Shown here: in pieces, positions 6,767-6,778 of the stretch | Layout: each line of letters opens with the position of its first letter | Position numbering within the stretch: position 1 is the stretch's first letter | DNA from: an uncultured Bacteroidia bacterium | Lineage (GTDB): Bacteria; Bacteroidota; Bacteroidia; Bacteroidales; Prolixibacteraceae | NCBI GenBank assembly: GCA_903859795.1 | Contig: CAIOOC010000149.1 | Span: forward strand, 1-6,778 | Direction of reading: 5' to 3' | DNA length: 6,778 nt | Notes under the pieces: generated by a model | Told to the model about the DNA's origin: nothing | The model's input: only the letters and a program-made list of their open reading frames with translations | Databases searched by the model: none | Made by a program: the position numbers and the translations under genes

Positions 6767-6778
6767 ATGAAAAGACAT
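6767..6778 (+). CDS. Start of a downstream gene (3'-partial, MKRH...)
   Basis: ATG at 6767 begins four codons, Met-Lys-Arg-His, that run off the end of the window. It is preceded by the AT-rich sequence (ATTAATTATT) commonly seen before start codons in Bacteroidota and follows a 174-bp gap. A Lys/Arg-rich start would fit a signal peptide, but nothing more can be said from four residues. It could also be a chance ATG. Confidence 0.4.

Overview
The window looks like a chromosomal segment of a Bacteroidota (Bacteroidetes) bacterium. Three things point that way: start codons without Shine-Dalgarno sequences in front of them, a histidine kinase of a subtype I associate with that phylum, and an exported protein that appears to end in an outer-membrane barrel. 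No database could be searched, so the lineage is an inference from style.

Layout, all on the + strand. (1) Bases 2-1105 hold an unrecognised, helix-rich protein that is probably cut at its 5' end by the window edge. Its last 69 residues are 16 perfect Gly-Leu-Gly-Ser units plus a final GLGN-D, encoded by a 12-bp tandem repeat that varies only at synonymous positions. (2) Bases 1106-1440 are a 335-bp gap with no credible gene. It holds a weak promoter candidate and a 12-bp perfect palindrome. (3) Bases 1441-2394 encode a soluble histidine kinase with a coiled-coil N-terminus and an apparent TTG start. (4) After 12 bp, bases 2407-3585 encode a receiver domain fused to a PP2C/SpoIIE-type serine phosphatase. 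(5) After 31 bp, bases 3617-6592 encode a 991-residue exported protein that reads as a gluzincin-type HEXXH metallopeptidase domain, a TolB/PD40-like beta-propeller and a C-terminal beta-barrel. (6) Bases 6593-6766 are an AT-rich gap with a weak inverted repeat and promoter-like bases. They lead to the first four codons (MKRH) of a gene that continues beyond the window.

Genes 3-5 are closely spaced and co-directional, so they probably form one operon. The likely signalling logic is that the kinase phosphorylates the receiver of the phosphatase, which then switches a serine/threonine-phosphorylated target such as a STAS-type anti-sigma antagonist (RsbU-like partner switching). No STAS protein, anti-sigma factor or sigma factor is in the window. 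The protease-propeller-barrel protein could be an envelope output or sensor of this module, but only its position suggests that. The most unusual items are the GLGS tail and the three-part surface protein co-located with a phosphatase two-component pair. I see no RNA gene, CRISPR array or insertion sequence.
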